Assembly: GCF_900111025.1 (NCBI RefSeq)
Contig: NZ_FOFN01000002.1
Coordinates: 248,001 to 312,000, forward strand
Direction: 5' to 3'
From: Hyunsoonleella jejuensis
GTDB lineage: Bacteria > Bacteroidota > Bacteroidia > Flavobacteriales > Flavobacteriaceae
Length of the DNA: 64,000 bases
The translations under genes were made by a program, and so were the position numbers. The notes beneath the pieces were generated by a model that saw only the letters and a program-made list of their open reading frames with translations, was not told the origin of the DNA and did not search any database. Below are positions 26,676-37,203 of this stretch, piece by piece; the stretch's first letter is position 1, and every line of letters begins with the position of its first letter.

Positions 26676-27695
26676 TTATTGTAAATCAATTTGCAATCCG
26701 AAGAAATTAGAATTAGCTGCACTAGTGTATTTTGCATGAGTGTAGCTAAATCTCAATTTGTTAAGTTTTATTGAAAACCCTGCGGAAAGACCAGAAAAAT
26801 TGCGTTGATCGATTATTCTTAACTCCTCACCACGTCTGAAATTATAACCTAATCGAATATTAAAACCGCCTTCGGGGAATAATTCTGCACCAAGAATAGT
26901 ATGCCTAATTAATTGTCCAACGAAACCTATTTTTTCTTGAGTTTGATTTCCTGATAAATCGCTCGTAACCCTAGCAGGATTAGGTCTCGCTATTGGCCAA
27001 TCTTGAAGATTCTCAAAAGTTACATGCCATCTAATTGGCACATGTTCTAAAGTCTGCGACATGCCAAAACCAATTTCAAAAGGTAAGGGCTCGTTTAAAC
27101 CCGCATATGTTGTTATTTGCGATCCTAAGTTTCTCACAACTAGTGCCGCATGAAAATCTAAATCTTCATCGATATATAACAAACCTAAATCTACTGCAGC
27201 ACCAAAGGAATTGTACTGCTCCAATTTTGAGGTTATCAACTTTAAACTACTTCCAAAGTAAAAATCAGAATACCCAATTTGTAAAGCGTAACCTATTGAT
27301 AACGCCGTTTCGCTACCTGTAAAAGTACCTGTAGAAACTCCGTTCTCGTCATAACCATCAAAAGCGCCATAGTTGATATAGGTAATGCCTCCATGAATGG
27401 TTTGCGTACGCCTGTCTATAGTATAAGCATAAGATGCCGTACCGTAACTTATCCCCCCTAAGTAACTCGTATAATTTAATGCTAGCTGGTTATCCATTTC
27501 AACATTAATTGTTGCTGGATTAAATAGACCTTGTGTAACATCATAATCAACATTGGTAAACACTTTACCGCCTAAAGCGGCCTGTCTTGGAGAAGATACT
27601 AAGTTTAAAAACTGATAGGTGCTCTCACCTCCTACTTGCGCCATAGCAAGAGCTGTTAACGAGAAACAAAATAGAGTAATAATTTTCCTTAGCAT
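26676..27695 (-). CDS. porQ: Type IX secretion system protein PorQ
   Basis: A 339-residue outer-membrane beta-barrel of the T9SS attachment complex (with PorU, PorV and PorZ), which binds secreted cargo at the surface. A signal peptide is at 1-19 (FSLTALAMAQVG). The family opening is GGESTYQFLNLVSSPRQAAL, followed by GG and FNPA as in PorV/PorQ. Strongly alternating barrel strands run to a C-terminal aromatic-rich end. It stands 74 bases after the secreted LysM gene and upstream of cmk. It works with the T9SS cargo protein encoded at 8774-14851. Confidence 0.92.
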   Translation of the reverse strand: MLRKIITLFCFSLTALAMAQVGGESTYQFLNLVSSPRQAALGGKVFTNVDYDVTQGLFNPATINVEMDNQLALNYTSYLGGISYGTASYAYTIDRRTQTIHGGITYINYGAFDGYDENGVSTGTFTGSETALSIGYALQIGYSDFYFGSSLKLITSKLEQYNSFGAAVDLGLLYIDEDLDFHAALVVRNLGSQITTYAGLNEPLPFEIGFGMSQTLEHVPIRWHVTFENLQDWPIARPNPARVTSDLSGNQTQEKIGFVGQLIRHTILGAELFPEGGFNIRLGYNFRRGEELRIIDQRNFSGLSAGFSIKLNKLRFSYTHAKYTSAANSNFFGLQIDLQ

Positions 27696-27769
27696 ATTTA
27701 CCTCGCAAAGTAAATGAATCTATCTTAAAACGATAGCATGTAGTATTTATTTTTTAGGTATGGATATTT

Positions 27770-28354
27770 CTATTTGAGGCGAAGTTTTTGGCCTATATAA
27801 ATATTATTGCTTTTTAATCCATTTAATTGCATCAAAACTTTAACGGTAGTACCATTCTTTTTTGAGATACTATATAAGGTATCACCTTTATTGACGATGT
27901 AAAAACTTGCGGATTCTACAATTTTATCAAAGTAATTTACCTTGAGTTTTTGCCCAACACTAATTAATGTAGTTTCCAAATTGTTTGCTTCTTTTAATTG
28001 ATTTAAGGAAACACCATATTTTTTCGCTAATCCGAATAAGGTTTCACCTGATTTCACAACATGAAAAACGGGCGCATTGTTGCTTATTACTGTTGTATCT
28101 TTCTGAACAACCTTTACTTCTGAAATTTTTGAAGTATCAACGCCTTTTATTGGTGTATCAGAATTAAACCCTAAAGGTTTTATGGTATCCGTATTTAGAC
28201 CGTCAACAAGAATAAATTCACCAGTTGACAAATTTAATTTCGCTGGCTTTCCGTTTAGCAAAACATCTTTATAAGTAGCTTTGTTTTGTGCCAACATTAT
28301 ATTGCCAGCACAAAACAACAAAATGAACATTAAAGCTTTAAAGCTTTTTAGCAT
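27770..28354 (-). CDS. Secreted protein with two LysM domains
   Basis: A 194-residue exported protein. A signal peptide is at 1-22 ([14 protein letters not shown]), then a short Thr/Lys-rich region. Two LysM domains follow at about 97-142 ([20 protein letters not shown]) and 150-194 ([19 protein letters not shown]), expected to bind peptidoglycan. No catalytic domain is present. Its start lies 17 bases inside the end of lon, so the two genes are translationally coupled or at least co-transcribed. Confidence 0.85.
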   Translation of the reverse strand: MLKSFKALMFILLFCAGNIMLAQNKATYKDVLLNGKPAKLNLSTGEFILVDGLNTDTIKPLGFNSDTPIKGVDTSKISEVKVVQKDTTVISNNAPVFHVVKSGETLFGLAKKYGVSLNQLKEANNLETTLISVGQKLKVNYFDKIVESASFYIVNKGDTLYSISKKNGTTVKVLMQLNGLKSNNIYIGQKLRLK

Positions 28355-30788
28355 CTTTAACTTTTTGATTAGTTATGGCAATATCTATCACCTGGCTCAT
28401 ATCCGTAACGTAATGAAACGTTAATCCCTTAAGATATTCTGGTTTTATTTCTTCAATATCACGTCTGTTATCCTCACACAACAAAATTTCTTTTATTTTG
28501 GCGCGTTTTGCTGCTAGAATTTTCTCTTTTATACCTCCAACTGGCAACACTTTTCCACGAAGTGTTATTTCACCCGTCATTGCTAAACTTTTCTTAACCT
28601 TTTTCTGTGTAAACAAGGACACTAAAGATGTTAACATCGTAACGCCTGCGCTAGGGCCATCCTTAGGTGTTGCTCCTTCTGGTACGTGAATATGTACGTT
28701 ATATTTTTCGAATACCTCAGGATTAACACCAAATTTATCTGCATTAGATTTAATATACTCCATCGCTATTGTAGCAGATTCCTTCATTACTTTACCTAAA
28801 TTACCAGTAATACTTAATGTGCCTTTTCCTTTAGATAAAATAGATTCGATAAACAGAATATCACCACCAATACTCGTCCACGCCAAACCGGTTACTACCC
28901 CAGCAACATTATTATTCTCGTATTTGTCGCGTTCTAATTTAGGACCTCCCAACACCTCAATAATATCTTGGTTGGTAACTTTAATGTTATAGTCCTCTTC
29001 CATAGCAATATTTTTAGCAGCATGACGCACCATTTTTGCTATTTGTTTTTCTAGACCACGTACACCAGATTCGCGTGTGTATCCTTCAACTATTTTTTCT
29101 AACTGAGGCTTGCCGATTTTTAAATGCGACGCATCTAAACCATGCTCTTTCAACTGTTTTGGTAGTAGATGTCTTTTAGCAATTTCTACTTTTTCTTCAA
29201 TAGTGTACCCCGTAACGTTAATAATTTCCATACGGTCTCTCAATGCAGGTTGAATCGTTGCCAAACTGTTAGATGTGGCAATAAACATCACTTTAGAAAG
29301 ATCGTAACCCATTTCTAGGAAATTATCATAAAACTCGCTGTTTTGTTCAGGGTCTAGCACCTCCAACATAGCAGAAGATGGATCGCCTTGATGCGAATTT
29401 GATAGCTTATCTATTTCATCCAATACGAACACAGGATTTGAAGTTCCCGCTTTTTTTAAGCTTTGAATGATGCGCCCTGGCATGGCACCAATGTAAGTTT
29501 TACGGTGTCCGCGAATCTCTGCCTCATCGCGTAAACCACCAAGGGACATTCGCACATATTCCCGTCCTAAGGCCTCGGCAATAGATTTACCTAAGGACGT
29601 TTTACCTACACCCGGAGGACCATACAAACAAAGAATAGGCGACTTCATATCGTTACGCAATTTTAAAACCGCTAAATACTCTATAATTCTGCGTTTTACA
29701 TCGTCTAAACCGTAATGATCTCTATCTAAAATCTTTTTAGCGCGTTTTAAATCGAATAAGTCTTCGCTAAACTCATTCCATGGTAAATCTAAAATTAGTT
29801 CCAAATAATTGCGCTGTATCGAATATTCTGATACTTGCGGGTTCATACGTTGCAACTTCCCTATTTCCTTTTCAAAATGTTTAGCAACGTTTTCATCCCA
29901 GAGCTTGTCTTTTGCCCTGGCTTTCATTTCGTCTATCTCTTCGTCATGACTAACACCTCCAAGTTCTTCTTGAATGGTTTTCATTTGTTGGTGCAAGAAG
30001 TATTCGCGCTGCTGCTGGCTCATGTCCATTTGCACTTTAGACTGAATATCGTTTTTTAGCGCTAGCTTTTGAAATTCAACATTCATGTGCTTTAATGTTG
30101 CCAACGCACGACTTTTAAGATCGTTATTTTCTAAAAGTTCCTGTTTTTCAGAAACTGAAAGATTCATGTTTGAAGACACAAAATTCACTAAAAATGAATT
30201 GCTCTCAATATTTTTAATGGCGAAAGATGCTTCACTGGGAATATTTGGACTCTCCTTAATAATCTCTAAGGCTAAATCTTTAATAGAGTCTATTATTGCA
30301 GAAAACTCCTTGTTTTTTTGAGCAGGTTTAGCTTCAGGTAAATCCTGAATGGTCGCTGTTATATAAGGCTTTTCAGTTACTACTTCCTCTACTCTAAACC
30401 GTTTTTTACCTTGTATGATAACCGTAACGTTACCATCTGGCATTTTTAAAACTCTTAAAATGCGAGCTACGGTACCGATGCTAAAAATATCTTTCGCTTT
30501 TGGGTTTTCTATAGTTTCGTCCTTTTGGGCCACAACTCCAATAACCTTACTGCCTTTATTGGCATCATTAATGAGTTTTATGGAAGTGTCCCTTCCTGCC
30601 GTTATAGGAATAACTACTCCGGGAAACAATACCGTATTACGTAAGGATAAAATAGGTAAAGACGCTGGGAGCTGTTCATTATTTATGGCCTCTTCATCTT
30701 CTGGTGTCATTAACGGAATTAATTCTGAGTTTTCATCAAAATCCTGTAATGACAAACTGTCAAATGTAATTAAATTAGATTTCTTCAT
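28338..30788 (-). CDS. lon: ATP-dependent protease Lon (endopeptidase La)
   Basis: An 816-residue cytoplasmic AAA+ protease degrading misfolded and regulatory proteins. The N-terminal LON substrate domain is at about 40-240, followed by a coiled linker. The AAA+ module has Walker [10 protein letters not shown] and Walker [11 protein letters not shown]. The protease domain has the Ser-Lys dyad: Ser in [11 protein letters not shown] and Lys in [13 protein letters not shown]. Length is typical for Bacteroidota Lon. Just upstream of the ATG, two copies of an ATGAC-like word occur about 9 bases apart (30800-30815), possibly a stress element, but this is weak. The LysM gene overlaps its 3' end. Confidence 0.97.
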   Translation of the reverse strand: MKKSNLITFDSLSLQDFDENSELIPLMTPEDEEAINNEQLPASLPILSLRNTVLFPGVVIPITAGRDTSIKLINDANKGSKVIGVVAQKDETIENPKAKDIFSIGTVARILRVLKMPDGNVTVIIQGKKRFRVEEVVTEKPYITATIQDLPEAKPAQKNKEFSAIIDSIKDLALEIIKESPNIPSEASFAIKNIESNSFLVNFVSSNMNLSVSEKQELLENNDLKSRALATLKHMNVEFQKLALKNDIQSKVQMDMSQQQREYFLHQQMKTIQEELGGVSHDEEIDEMKARAKDKLWDENVAKHFEKEIGKLQRMNPQVSEYSIQRNYLELILDLPWNEFSEDLFDLKRAKKILDRDHYGLDDVKRRIIEYLAVLKLRNDMKSPILCLYGPPGVGKTSLGKSIAEALGREYVRMSLGGLRDEAEIRGHRKTYIGAMPGRIIQSLKKAGTSNPVFVLDEIDKLSNSHQGDPSSAMLEVLDPEQNSEFYDNFLEMGYDLSKVMFIATSNSLATIQPALRDRMEIINVTGYTIEEKVEIAKRHLLPKQLKEHGLDASHLKIGKPQLEKIVEGYTRESGVRGLEKQIAKMVRHAAKNIAMEEDYNIKVTNQDIIEVLGGPKLERDKYENNNVAGVVTGLAWTSIGGDILFIESILSKGKGTLSITGNLGKVMKESATIAMEYIKSNADKFGVNPEVFEKYNVHIHVPEGATPKDGPSAGVTMLTSLVSLFTQKKVKKSLAMTGEITLRGKVLPVGGIKEKILAAKRAKIKEILLCEDNRRDIEEIKPEYLKGLTFHYVTDMSQVIDIAITNQKVKDAKKL

Positions 30789-30949
30789 ATTGCTATATAA
30801 GTCATTCTGTCATTAAAACTAAAATGTACTTTTTTCAAATTCATTATTCATAATTAAAAACAACTGAATATCAGGTATTTAATCAGTTTACAGTTGCTTT
30901 CTTAAAGTATTATTTTCAATAGTTATGCCAACTAGAATAAATAATGCCC

Positions 30950-31621
30950 TTATATTTTCCCCATCTTTTGTAAAACAAAAAGTATCACAATAGGTATAGC
31001 AAGTATGGCTACCATTAAAAGGTTGTTTTGTAATAGCGAGGGTACTAAAATTAAGGTGATGAAGTAACCGCCAACAGCACCTCCAAAATGCGCATCATGC
31101 CCTATATTGCCAATACGTTTTTTCATACCGTAAATAGAATACAACAAATAACCAATGCCCAAAACAAAACCAGGTATTCCCAAATCTACGTCTCCAATTC
31201 TTGAGGGCAAAAATAAAAAGTAATAATCACGTTTTGGACGTAATAAAATAGCCGAATACAATATACCTGTAACCGCACCGCTAGCGCCTACTGCGCTGTA
31301 ATGATATTCATTTTTATGAAAGTATAAAGACAGTAGGTTTCCTGCTAATAAACTGCCTATATAAACGATAAAGAAATTGAATTTCCCTATATCAAAAATC
31401 ACCAAATCAGAGAACAGGTATAAGGCAAACATATTAAAAAATAAATGTGTAGTATCTGCATGTAAAAACCCAGAACTAAACATTCTTATCTGCTCGCCAC
31501 GACGAATAGCACCGATATTAAATTTATATTTTTCAAAAAAACTAAAATCGTTGAAGCCTTTGTATGAAATCATTACATTGGCAGCGATAATCACGATAGT
31601 AATAATATCTAAATTGCCCAT
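30950..31621 (-). CDS. Rhomboid family intramembrane serine protease
   Basis: A 223-residue inner-membrane protease with six or seven hydrophobic segments. The catalytic Ser114 is in VGASGAVTG (GxSG) and His178 in DAHFGG (AHxGG). FLHADTTHLFFNMF near 52-65 is the conserved segment that includes the HxxxN motif (His59, Asn63). Length is that of a minimal rhomboid without an extra cytosolic domain. Substrates are unknown. It is divergent from the acyltransferase gene. Confidence 0.92.
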   Translation of the reverse strand: MGNLDIITIVIIAANVMISYKGFNDFSFFEKYKFNIGAIRRGEQIRMFSSGFLHADTTHLFFNMFALYLFSDLVIFDIGKFNFFIVYIGSLLAGNLLSLYFHKNEYHYSAVGASGAVTGILYSAILLRPKRDYYFLFLPSRIGDVDLGIPGFVLGIGYLLYSIYGMKKRIGNIGHDAHFGGAVGGYFITLILVPSLLQNNLLMVAILAIPIVILFVLQKMGKI

Positions 31622-31652
31622 AACCTAGTAAACGTTTAAAATCAAATTAACA

Positions 31653-31660
31653 TATCTTTG
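31653..31660 (+). promoter_or_regulatory. Bacteroidota -7 box for the acyltransferase gene
   Basis: TATCTTTG matches TAnnTTTG, 24 bases before the ATG at 31685. The -33 region shows no clear TTG. Confidence 0.5.
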
Positions 31661-31684
31661 CGCTTACAAATCTAAAACTTATAA

Positions 31685-32566
31685 ATGCATTTTATAGCGT
31701 ATATTCTTCTTTATCCTCTATTATATTTAATTTCTATTCTTCACTTTAGGATATTATATGTTGTTTCTGATGTGCTATACTTATTAATTTATCGAATTTT
31801 TGGCTATAGAAAAAAGGTAGTTGCCAGCAACTTGAATTTAGTGTTTCCTGAAAAATCTCCAGAAGAAATTAAGCGAATTACTAGAGTGTTTTATCACCAC
31901 TTATGCGATATGATTTTAGAATCTGTTAAATCCCTGACAATTTCTGAAAGTGAAATGAAAAAACGTTTTACGTTTACTAACGTCGATTTAATTCAAGATA
32001 TAGAAAAACAAGACAAAAGTATAATATTAATGTGCGCGCATTATGGGAGCTGGGAATGGATTTTCATACTTCAAACTTACGTGAAGTCAAGAGGAAATGC
32101 TGTTTACAAACAATTGGCTAATAAATATTTTGACAGGCTAGTAAAGCGTATTAGGGCTAAATATAACAGCTACTTAATTACTACAAAAGAGATTATCCCA
32201 ACATTGATACAACAAAAGCGAGAAGGGATTTTATCTATAAATGGTTTTGTCTCAGACCAATCCCCCAAACTTAATAAAGCATTTCATTGGAATCAATTTA
32301 TGGGTGTTAACGTACCTGTGCACACTGGAGCAGAAATGCTCGCAAAAAAACTAGACATGGCTGTTGTTTTCTTCAAAGTTAAAAAAGTAAAACGCGGGTA
32401 TTACGAAACTACGTTCGAAACGATAACGCTCAATCCAAAGGAATTTGAAGATTATCAAATTACTGACATCTTTTTAAAATTAGTTGAGGATCAAATACAT
32501 GAAGCTCCTGAGTATTATCTCTGGACACATAAACGTTGGAAACATAGGGACAAATCCCCCAAGTAA
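31685..32566 (+). CDS. Lysophospholipid / lipid A (LpxL/HtrB-type) acyltransferase
   Basis: A 293-residue membrane-associated acyltransferase. An N-terminal hydrophobic anchor (1-40) precedes the catalytic HX4E motif, His119 to Glu124 in CAHYGSWEW, as in LpxL/LpxM. Later blocks such as SDQSPK and HTGAEMLAKK also match the family. It likely adds a secondary acyl chain to lipid A, though the family also contains other lysolipid acyltransferases. It is divergent from the rhomboid gene and convergent with glmM after a 24-base gap. Confidence 0.85.
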   Translation: MHFIAYILLYPLLYLISILHFRILYVVSDVLYLLIYRIFGYRKKVVASNLNLVFPEKSPEEIKRITRVFYHHLCDMILESVKSLTISESEMKKRFTFTNVDLIQDIEKQDKSIILMCAHYGSWEWIFILQTYVKSRGNAVYKQLANKYFDRLVKRIRAKYNSYLITTKEIIPTLIQQKREGILSINGFVSDQSPKLNKAFHWNQFMGVNVPVHTGAEMLAKKLDMAVVFFKVKKVKRGYYETTFETITLNPKEFEDYQITDIFLKLVEDQIHEAPEYYLWTHKRWKHRDKSPK

Positions 32567-32590
32567 TTCACTACCAACAAGCCATAAACT

Positions 32591-33979
32591 CTAAGAGTTA
32601 GCAATCGCTTTAATCTCCTCAATAAACTTATCGGCTAAACTATCGGCTTCTTCTTGGGATTTTGCTTCAGTATAGATTCTAATAATAGGTTCTGTATTAC
32701 TTTTACGTAAATGGACCCAACTTTCAGAGAAATCTATTTTTACCCCGTCAATAGTAGTTAGTTGTTCGTTTTGGTAACGGTCTTCCATAGCTTTTAAAAT
32801 GCCATCGACATCCAAACCTGGGGTTAGCTCAATTTTCTTTTTGCTCATAAAATAGTTAGGATATGTTTTACGCAACTCACTAACCTTCATGCCTTTATCA
32901 GCTAATAAACTTAAAAATAAGGCTATACCAACCAAGGCATCTCTTCCGTAATGCAACTCAGGATAAATAATACCACCATTGCCTTCGCCACCAATAACTA
33001 CTTTATTTTTCTTCATTAATTTTACCACATTTACCTCTCCTACTGCTGAGGCTTCATAGGTACCACCGTGTTTTTCAGTAACATCTTTAAGTGCTCGTGT
33101 TGAACTCATGTTGCTCACAGTATTTCCTGGAGTGCGGCTCAACACATAATCTGCACAGGCCACTAAGGTGTATTCCTCACCAAACATATCTCCGTTTTCA
33201 TCCATAAAAGCTAAACGGTCCACATCAGGATCTACCACAATACCAAAATCCGCCTTGTGCTTTTTTACAGCGTCCGATAAATCTGTTAAGTGTTCTTTTA
33301 AAGGCTCTGGGTTATGAGGAAAATGCCCGTTAGGCTCACAATATAACTTTATCACATGAACACCTAAACGCTCCAATAGTAAAGGAATTACAACACCTCC
33401 AGTAGAATTTACGCCATCAACAACTACTTTAAAACGTTCTGCCTCTATAGCTTTTACATTTACTAATGGTAAATCTAAAACTTCTATGATGTGTAAATCA
33501 AAATACGCCTTATTCTTGGTGATTTTACCTAAGTTATCCACATCTGCGAATTCAATGGTATTGCTCTCAGCAAGTTCTAAAATTTTTGCGCCTTCAACGG
33601 CATCCAAAAATTCTCCTTTTTCATTTAAAAGTTTCAATGCATTCCATTGTTTAGGGTTATGGCTTGCAGTTAAAATAATACCGCCATCGGCATGCTCCAT
33701 AGGTACTGCAACCTCAACAGTTGGTGTAGTGGATAAGCCTAAATCTACAACATGAATGCCCTGCCCTACTAAAGTTTGCATCACCAAACTTTGTATCATC
33801 TTTCCAGAAATTCGCGCATCTCGTCCAACTACAACTTTGTAGTTTTCTTTTTTACGATTTTCTTTTAACCAAGCGCCATAAGCCGCGGCAAATTTTACTG
33901 CATCGATTGGCGTTAGATTTTCGCCTATGGTTCCGCCTATGGTTCCTCGAATTCCTGAGATAGATTTTATAAGAGTCAT
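32591..33979 (-). CDS. glmM: Phosphoglucosamine mutase (alpha-D-phosphohexomutase)
   Basis: A 462-residue cytoplasmic enzyme converting glucosamine-6-phosphate to glucosamine-1-phosphate for UDP-GlcNAc, peptidoglycan and lipid A synthesis. The phosphoserine loop TASHNPK contains Ser106. The Mg2+ loop is DPDVDRLA, the sugar loop GGEGNGG, and the phosphate-binding loop RKSNTEPIIRIYTEA near the C-terminus. Length fits GlmM; phosphomannomutase in the same superfamily cannot be fully excluded. A TATATTTG -7 box lies 24-31 bases upstream of the ATG. Confidence 0.88.
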   Translation of the reverse strand: MTLIKSISGIRGTIGGTIGENLTPIDAVKFAAAYGAWLKENRKKENYKVVVGRDARISGKMIQSLVMQTLVGQGIHVVDLGLSTTPTVEVAVPMEHADGGIILTASHNPKQWNALKLLNEKGEFLDAVEGAKILELAESNTIEFADVDNLGKITKNKAYFDLHIIEVLDLPLVNVKAIEAERFKVVVDGVNSTGGVVIPLLLERLGVHVIKLYCEPNGHFPHNPEPLKEHLTDLSDAVKKHKADFGIVVDPDVDRLAFMDENGDMFGEEYTLVACADYVLSRTPGNTVSNMSSTRALKDVTEKHGGTYEASAVGEVNVVKLMKKNKVVIGGEGNGGIIYPELHYGRDALVGIALFLSLLADKGMKVSELRKTYPNYFMSKKKIELTPGLDVDGILKAMEDRYQNEQLTTIDGVKIDFSESWVHLRKSNTEPIIRIYTEAKSQEEADSLADKFIEEIKAIANS

Positions 33980-34002
33980 GTCGTATTTTTAAAGTTTAAG
34001 CA

Positions 34003-34010
34003 CAAATATA
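34003..34010 (-). promoter_or_regulatory. Bacteroidota -7 box for glmM
   Basis: The minus strand reads TATATTTG (TAnnTTTG), 24 bases before the glmM start at 33979, so the leader is short. Confidence 0.5.
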
Positions 34011-34058
34011 CAGTTTCAAAATTGTATTTCTTAAACTGGAATTACGTAAATTTCCACA

Positions 34059-34655
34059 ATGAACTATTTAGCGCATATTTACCTTTCTGGGGATAACGAT
34101 TTGGTAACTATTGGGAATTTTATTGCAGATGGCATCAAGGGGCATCGTTATAAAAAATATCCCAAGGAAATTCAAATAGGAATACTTCTTCATCGCCATA
34201 TTGACACCTTTACTGATGCTCATAAAACCGTAAGACTTAGCACCAAGCGACTTCATGAAAAATATAGTCATTATTCAGGTGTTATCGTTGATATTTTATA
34301 CGACCACTTCTTGGCAAAAAATTGGCAGAATTATAGCAATGTTCCATTAAAACTGTATGTTGAACATTTTTATGCCTCACTTGAAGATAATTTTGCGATA
34401 CTTCCAGCACGAATTCAAAAAATGATGCCATACATGATTGCTGATAATTGGCTCTTAAGCTACGCGTCTATCAATGGTATTGCAAAGGTATTGTCTGGCA
34501 TGAACAGAAGAACCCAAAATAGGTCTGGCATGAATGAAGCTGTGAATGAACTAGAGGAGTTTTATAGTGAATTTGAAACAGAATTCACCGCTTTTTTTGA
34601 AGAACTTATAGCTTTTTCAAACAAAAAAATCATTGAATTAAACCGTACCGTATGA
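34059..34655 (+). CDS. Acyl carrier protein phosphodiesterase (AcpH-like)
   Basis: A 198-residue HD-type hydrolase expected to remove 4'-phosphopantetheine from holo-ACP. The opening MNYLAHIYLSGD is family-typical. His/Asp ligands are seen in GNFIADGIKG, LLHRHIDTFTDAH and VDILYDHFLAKNW. Length matches E. coli AcpH (193). Its stop overlaps the following gamma-glutamyltransferase start by 4 bases (ATGA-type), so the two are co-translated although no functional link is evident. Confidence 0.88.
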   Translation: MNYLAHIYLSGDNDLVTIGNFIADGIKGHRYKKYPKEIQIGILLHRHIDTFTDAHKTVRLSTKRLHEKYSHYSGVIVDILYDHFLAKNWQNYSNVPLKLYVEHFYASLEDNFAILPARIQKMMPYMIADNWLLSYASINGIAKVLSGMNRRTQNRSGMNEAVNELEEFYSEFETEFTAFFEELIAFSNKKIIELNRTV

Positions 34656-36349
34656 TGAGGTCTATTCCTATATTTTTACTTTTCTGTTTTCTATGTTTTA
34701 AATGCAAAAAAGAGCTAAGGAAAACCAATGACAACAGAGGTGTAATAGCAAAAAATGCCATGGTAGTTTCTGCTCGGGCTGAAGCATCGCAAATAGGTAT
34801 AGATATTCTCCAACTTGGTGGTAATGCCTTTGATGCTATGGTGGCTACAGAACTGGCGTTAGCGGTATCATATCCTGTTGCTGGTAATTTAGGCGGCGGC
34901 GGTTTTATGGTTTATAGAAGTGCAAATGGAAATATAGGTTCTCTAGATTATAGAGAAAAAGCCCCTTTGGCAGCAACTAGAGATATGTATTTAGATGATA
35001 GCGGAGACGTAATACCAGGTAAAAGTACTTTGGGTGTTGCTTCCATTGGCGTACCGGGAACTATTGCAGGTGTTTTTGAGGTTCATAAAAAATTTGGGAC
35101 ATTACCTCTTGAAAGTCTTTTAAAGCCAGTAATAGAATTAGCAAAGAAAGGCGTTGTGGTTACTAACAAACAGGAAAAAAGAATTCAGCATTACCAGCAA
35201 TTTTTTAAGAAAGTTAATAAAGATTCCATCATTTTTGACGCACAATGGAAAGCTGGAGACACCATAAAGCATGCGGCCTTAGCCAAAACCTTGGAGCGTA
35301 TTTTAAAATATGGAAGAAACGAGTTCTACAAAGGCGAAACGTCTAAAGTTATAGTAAAATTTATACAAGAACATGGCGGCATTATAACAGAAGAAGATTT
35401 GGCAAGCTATAAAGCGAAATGGCGAAAACCCATTACTTTTAATTATGATGATTTGCATATTATTTCAATGGGGCCACCATCAAGCGGCGGTATTTGTTTA
35501 GGACAAATAATGACAATGCTAGAACCTTTTCCTTTAAACGACTATGGGTATAATTCCTTAAAAACAATTCAAACCATTACAGAAGCTGAAAGGCGTGCTT
35601 ATGCAGATAGGAGTTTTTATTTAGGCGATCCAGATTTTGTAAAAATACCGGTCAGTATTCTTTTGAATAGAGCGTATTTAAGTGGCCGTATGCGGAATTT
35701 TTCTTTTGAAAAAGCAACAGCATCTGAATCTTTGTCCCATGGAAATATTCAAATTAACGAGAGCACTGAAACTACGCATTATTCTATTGTGGATCAATTT
35801 GGAAATGCTGTTGCGGTTACAACCACTCTAAACGGTGCTTATGGCTCCAAACTATACAGCAATGAACTAGGCTTCTTTTTTAATAATGAAATGGACGATT
35901 TTAGCAGCAAACCAGGAACGCCTAATATGTTTGGATTAATTGGTGGCGAGGCCAATAGCATAGCTCCAGAAAAGCGCATGCTAAGCTCTATGACACCAAC
36001 AATTATAGAAAAAAATAATAAGCTATTCATGGTTGTAGGTACCCCAGGGGGCTCAACCATAATCACATCTGTTCTTCAAACCATTTTAAATGTACACGAA
36101 TTTAACATGACCATGCAACAAGCCGTAAATGCTCCACGTTTTCATCATCAATGGCTGCCAAATCATATTCTAGCAGAGCCAAATGCATTTGATGACCTGC
36201 TAAAAACAAAACTGGAAAATTTGGGGTACCCTATAGAAGAACGCGAATCAAAAATTTTAGGCAAAGTAGATGGAATACTTGTTTTAGAGGACGATGCGCT
36301 CGAAGGTGGCGCAGATTATCGAGGTGACGATACCGCCATCGGTTTTTAA
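34652..36349 (+). CDS. ggt: Gamma-glutamyltransferase
   Basis: A 565-residue exported N-terminal nucleophile hydrolase cleaving glutathione and other gamma-glutamyl compounds. A hydrophobic N-terminus (3-16) is followed by Cys18, possibly a lipoprotein, although the lipobox is poor. The large subunit has GGNAFDAMVA and GNLGGGGFMVYR. Autocleavage is expected before Thr374 in ETTHYSIVD, which becomes the catalytic residue; the small subunit carries GTPGGSTIITSVLQ. Length is normal. Its start overlaps the acpH stop by 4 bases; an immediate second ATG is an alternative start. Confidence 0.94.
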   Translation: MMRSIPIFLLFCFLCFKCKKELRKTNDNRGVIAKNAMVVSARAEASQIGIDILQLGGNAFDAMVATELALAVSYPVAGNLGGGGFMVYRSANGNIGSLDYREKAPLAATRDMYLDDSGDVIPGKSTLGVASIGVPGTIAGVFEVHKKFGTLPLESLLKPVIELAKKGVVVTNKQEKRIQHYQQFFKKVNKDSIIFDAQWKAGDTIKHAALAKTLERILKYGRNEFYKGETSKVIVKFIQEHGGIITEEDLASYKAKWRKPITFNYDDLHIISMGPPSSGGICLGQIMTMLEPFPLNDYGYNSLKTIQTITEAERRAYADRSFYLGDPDFVKIPVSILLNRAYLSGRMRNFSFEKATASESLSHGNIQINESTETTHYSIVDQFGNAVAVTTTLNGAYGSKLYSNELGFFFNNEMDDFSSKPGTPNMFGLIGGEANSIAPEKRMLSSMTPTIIEKNNKLFMVVGTPGGSTIITSVLQTILNVHEFNMTMQQAVNAPRFHHQWLPNHILAEPNAFDDLLKTKLENLGYPIEERESKILGKVDGILVLEDDALEGGADYRGDDTAIGF

Positions 36350-36419
36350 GTGTTTTATTTCTCTAACTCGATGATATTTGATACTTTAGACATGTAGAAG
36401 CCTCAATCTACTTTAAATA

Positions 36420-37118
36420 ATGAAACTGAAGAAACCAATAAAAATCATTCTTGGAGTAGTTATCTTTTTAACGCTTCCAAGTTTCTTGTTTTTTGGTTTT
36501 TTATACTTTAAACACCATCAAGACCTTCCATTAGGTACCGAAGGTAAATCTGCCGATGATTTAGCAACAAAAATGCTTGTATCCTTAAACTATGAGGCTT
36601 ACACAAGTACTGATTACATTGAATGGACCTTTAAAAACAGGAGACACTACGAATGGGAAAAAACCAAAGATATTTGTAATGTTTTTTGGAAAGATTACAA
36701 AATAAAGCTCGATTTAAAAGACCATAATGAGAGTAAGGCCTATGTTCACGGATTTATTATTGAGGGTGATATGGGAGAGGATTTAGTAAATGAAGCGCAA
36801 AACTATTTTGAAAAGGATGTTTTTTGGCTTATTGCACCTTTTCAAGTATTTGACCAGGGCGTTTCTCGAAAACTTGTAAAACTTCCTAACGATACATCTG
36901 GCTTATTAGTAAGTTATAAAAATAAAAATACGTACCTATGGCACTTTGATGATTCTGGCAAACCCAAAAGTTTTAACATGTGGGATTCTAGATCGCCCAT
37001 AGACGGTTTAGAAGCAACTTGGAGCAATTGGCAAATTGCCGAAACTGGAGTAAAACTGCCTACATTTCATAAAATATTATTTTTTGGATTGGAAATTTCA
37101 GACATCAAGACAGATTAA
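36420..37118 (+). CDS. Uncharacterised single-span membrane protein
   Basis: A 232-residue protein not recognised. An N-terminal transmembrane or signal-anchor helix (9-28) is followed by a soluble domain of about 200 residues outside the inner membrane, rich in Trp and Tyr (YEWEKTKDICNVFWKDY, YLWHFDDSGKP, WSNWQIAETGVKLPTFHK). The end, with ATWSNW and KLPTFHKI, recalls a beta-sheet lipocalin or outer-membrane-lipid-carrier kind of fold, but this is only an impression. It stands between ggt and uvrA on the same strand, with spacers of 70 and 85 bases. Confidence 0.6.
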   Translation: MKLKKPIKIILGVVIFLTLPSFLFFGFLYFKHHQDLPLGTEGKSADDLATKMLVSLNYEAYTSTDYIEWTFKNRRHYEWEKTKDICNVFWKDYKIKLDLKDHNESKAYVHGFIIEGDMGEDLVNEAQNYFEKDVFWLIAPFQVFDQGVSRKLVKLPNDTSGLLVSYKNKNTYLWHFDDSGKPKSFNMWDSRSPIDGLEATWSNWQIAETGVKLPTFHKILFFGLEISDIKTD

Positions 37119-37203
37119 TTGCGTCGGGTTTTAACGCTTTTATAACATCAACCCTACTTTATTTTTAAACTCAAAAGACGTAACTTCGCAACTTTGCGTT
37201 GCT